A stretch of 64,000 bases of DNA, taken from Caryophanales bacterium UBA1709 (GTDB taxonomy: Bacteria > Bacillota_I > Bacilli_A > RFN20 > UBA1709). Position 1 is the stretch's first letter, and each line of letters opens with the position of its first letter. The stretch lies in the NCBI GenBank assembly GCA_002317215.1, contig DCJD01000012.1, positions 28,611-92,610 of the forward strand. The letters are read 5' to 3'. The translations under genes were made by a program, and so were the position numbers. Shown piece by piece: positions 63,222 through 64,000 of this stretch. Under the pieces are notes generated by a model. It was not told where the DNA came from and did no database searches. It worked only from the letters and a program-made list of their open reading frames with translations.

Positions 63222-63374
63222 ATGAGTTTTGTTACAATGATTTATTTATTTATCGTTCTATGTTTAGTACTTTGCATGATTACTCATGTATTTAGAACTG
63301 AAAAAGCATTAGATAAAATATCTATTGCGGTAGTATTAGTTATGTTTATACTAAGACTATTCATGATTAAATAG
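63222..63374 (+). CDS. 50-aa two-helix membrane protein, possible permease partner
   Basis: A short ORF with a perfect GGAGGT ribosome site. It encodes two hydrophobic helices (about 3-22 and 33-49) joined by a charged loop (FRTEKALDK) that should be cytoplasmic or periplasmic as a hairpin. TRAP systems have a four-helix small subunit (DctQ); this gene occupies that place but has half the helices. It ends TAG, 9 bases before the next start. Confidence 0.65.
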   Translation: MSFVTMIYLFIVLCLVLCMITHVFRTEKALDKISIAVVLVMFILRLFMIK

Positions 63375-63383
63375 GAGGGAAAT

Positions 63384-64000
63384 ATGAATATTAAAGAATT
63401 TTTAATAAAGAACATTATTAAGAATAAGAAAAACGTTCTTATTTCTTCCGGAGCATTAGCATTAACAATTGCATTAACTAGTTATACTGGTCATGAATTC
63501 AAACAATTCTCAAATTATGTTGTTGATTTCTATGCTGATAAGAATCCAAATGTCACCGAAGTATTAAAGTTTAGTGATTTCTCACCAAATATAAAAGGTA
63601 CATCTGGAGATGCAGATATCTTTGTTTTAAAAGGAACTGAAGACGGTCCATCAATCTTAATATTAGGTGGTACTCATCCAAATGAACCAAGTGGTCAATT
63701 AACAGCAACGCTCTTACTTGATAATTTAAAAGTTAATAAGGGAACTGTTTATATTGTTACTGAAACTAATAGAAGTGCTTTCACTCACTCATATCCACAA
63801 GAAGGAAGCCCATTCTATTACACATTAAGTGGTACAAGAGTAACAGGAACTAGAACATTTAAGTATGGTAGTAGAGCTACTAATACTAATGATCAATGGC
63901 CAAACCCAGATATCTATGTTCATGAATATACTGGACAAAAACTATCAACAAGTGAAACAAGAAACTTAAATAGAGCTTATCCAGGATTAGAAAATGGTAC
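63384..64000 (+). CDS. M14-type succinylglutamate desuccinylase/aspartoacylase-like protein (5' part)
   Basis: Starts at ATG 63384 with AGGAGGG upstream and runs off the right edge after 205 codons. An N-terminal hydrophobic segment (about residues 17-33) is a signal or anchor. The zinc-site motif GGTHPNEPSG (about 93-102; His and Glu ligands) and the downstream NLNRAYPG (about 194) match the AstE/aspartoacylase branch of M14, which releases amino acids from N-acyl forms. It is probably extracellular. In this operon it could free glutamate from N-acyl-glutamate or a peptide. Confidence 0.8.
   Translation, partial: MNIKEFLIKNIIKNKKNVLISSGALALTIALTSYTGHEFKQFSNYVVDFYADKNPNVTEVLKFSDFSPNIKGTSGDADIFVLKGTEDGPSILILGGTHPNEPSGQLTATLLLDNLKVNKGTVYIVTETNRSAFTHSYPQEGSPFYYTLSGTRVTGTRTFKYGSRATNTNDQWPNPDIYVHEYTGQKLSTSETRNLNRAYPGLENG

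Noticed and set aside
1..64000. CRISPR arrays, insertion sequences, prophage or integrase genes
   Set aside because: I looked for regularly spaced repeats, transposase motifs and terminal inverted repeats and found none; the only tandem repeat is inside hisS.

Overview
The window is AT-rich, densely coding, chromosomal DNA from a low-GC Gram-positive bacterium (Bacillota, class Bacilli). It most likely belongs near the Mollicutes and their uncultured or gut-associated relatives. The gene neighbourhoods point to Bacillota: lon-ysxC, rplU-prp-rpmA-obgE, ruvAB, hisS-aspS behind a T-box, and valS behind a T-box. A tRNA-Thr with an AGU anticodon and near-absence of TGA stops (1 of about 55) point towards the Mollicutes side. 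TGA is still a stop here and Trp is TGG, so the code is standard. I see no rRNA, CRISPR array, insertion sequence or prophage.

Layout. 1-2016 (minus strand): a left-truncated, apparently frameshifted membrane-anchored gene and an ArsB/NhaD-type permease. 2108-5053: two unknown genes, then a Y-family DNA polymerase with its YolD partner. 5112-14626: a type IV pilus / competence-pseudopilus locus with a small prepilin, an 891-residue giant prepilin, minor pseudopilins (one a 57-residue ORF), prepilin peptidase, platform protein and a single assembly ATPase. 14626-22227: a TPR-like protein, trigger factor, Lon, YsxC, an alpha/beta hydrolase and an HtrA-like lipoprotein protease. 22250-25128: T-box and valS. 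25247-26130: a double-glycine-leader peptide coupled to radC. 26150-28538: L21-leader, rplU, prp, rpmA (with the Prp-cleaved extension), obgE. 28541-34380: heterodimeric ABC exporter, nadE, ruvAB. 34522-39339: a SecDF fusion lacking the usual proton-relay aspartates, then Rel. 39348-44041: T-box, hisS (with a striking Cys/His-rich repeat tail), aspS, rimO. 44068-49849: tRNA-Thr, SPOUT methyltransferase, a Fic protein, two adjacent paralogous membrane proteins and an NlpC/P60-like lipoprotein.

50029-64000 is one long operon for glutamate fermentation by the methylaspartate route. It holds glutamate mutase (glmS, glmL, glmE), methylaspartate ammonia-lyase, a citrate/citramalate-lyase complex (CitD, CitE, CitF) with its activation enzymes (CitC and a CitX-CitG fusion), a gamma-glutamyltransferase lipoprotein, a DctM-like permease with a 50-residue two-helix partner, and an aspartoacylase-like M14 enzyme that runs off the right edge. 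Read together, the operon would release glutamate from gamma-glutamyl or N-acyl compounds outside the cell, import it, and split it into acetate and pyruvate via citramalate. Mesaconase is the one step not present in the window.

The items I would look at first are the HisRS metal-binding-like tail, the SecDF without its aspartates, the GG-leader peptide fused translationally to radC, the giant prepilin, and the substrate-release end of the glutamate operon.
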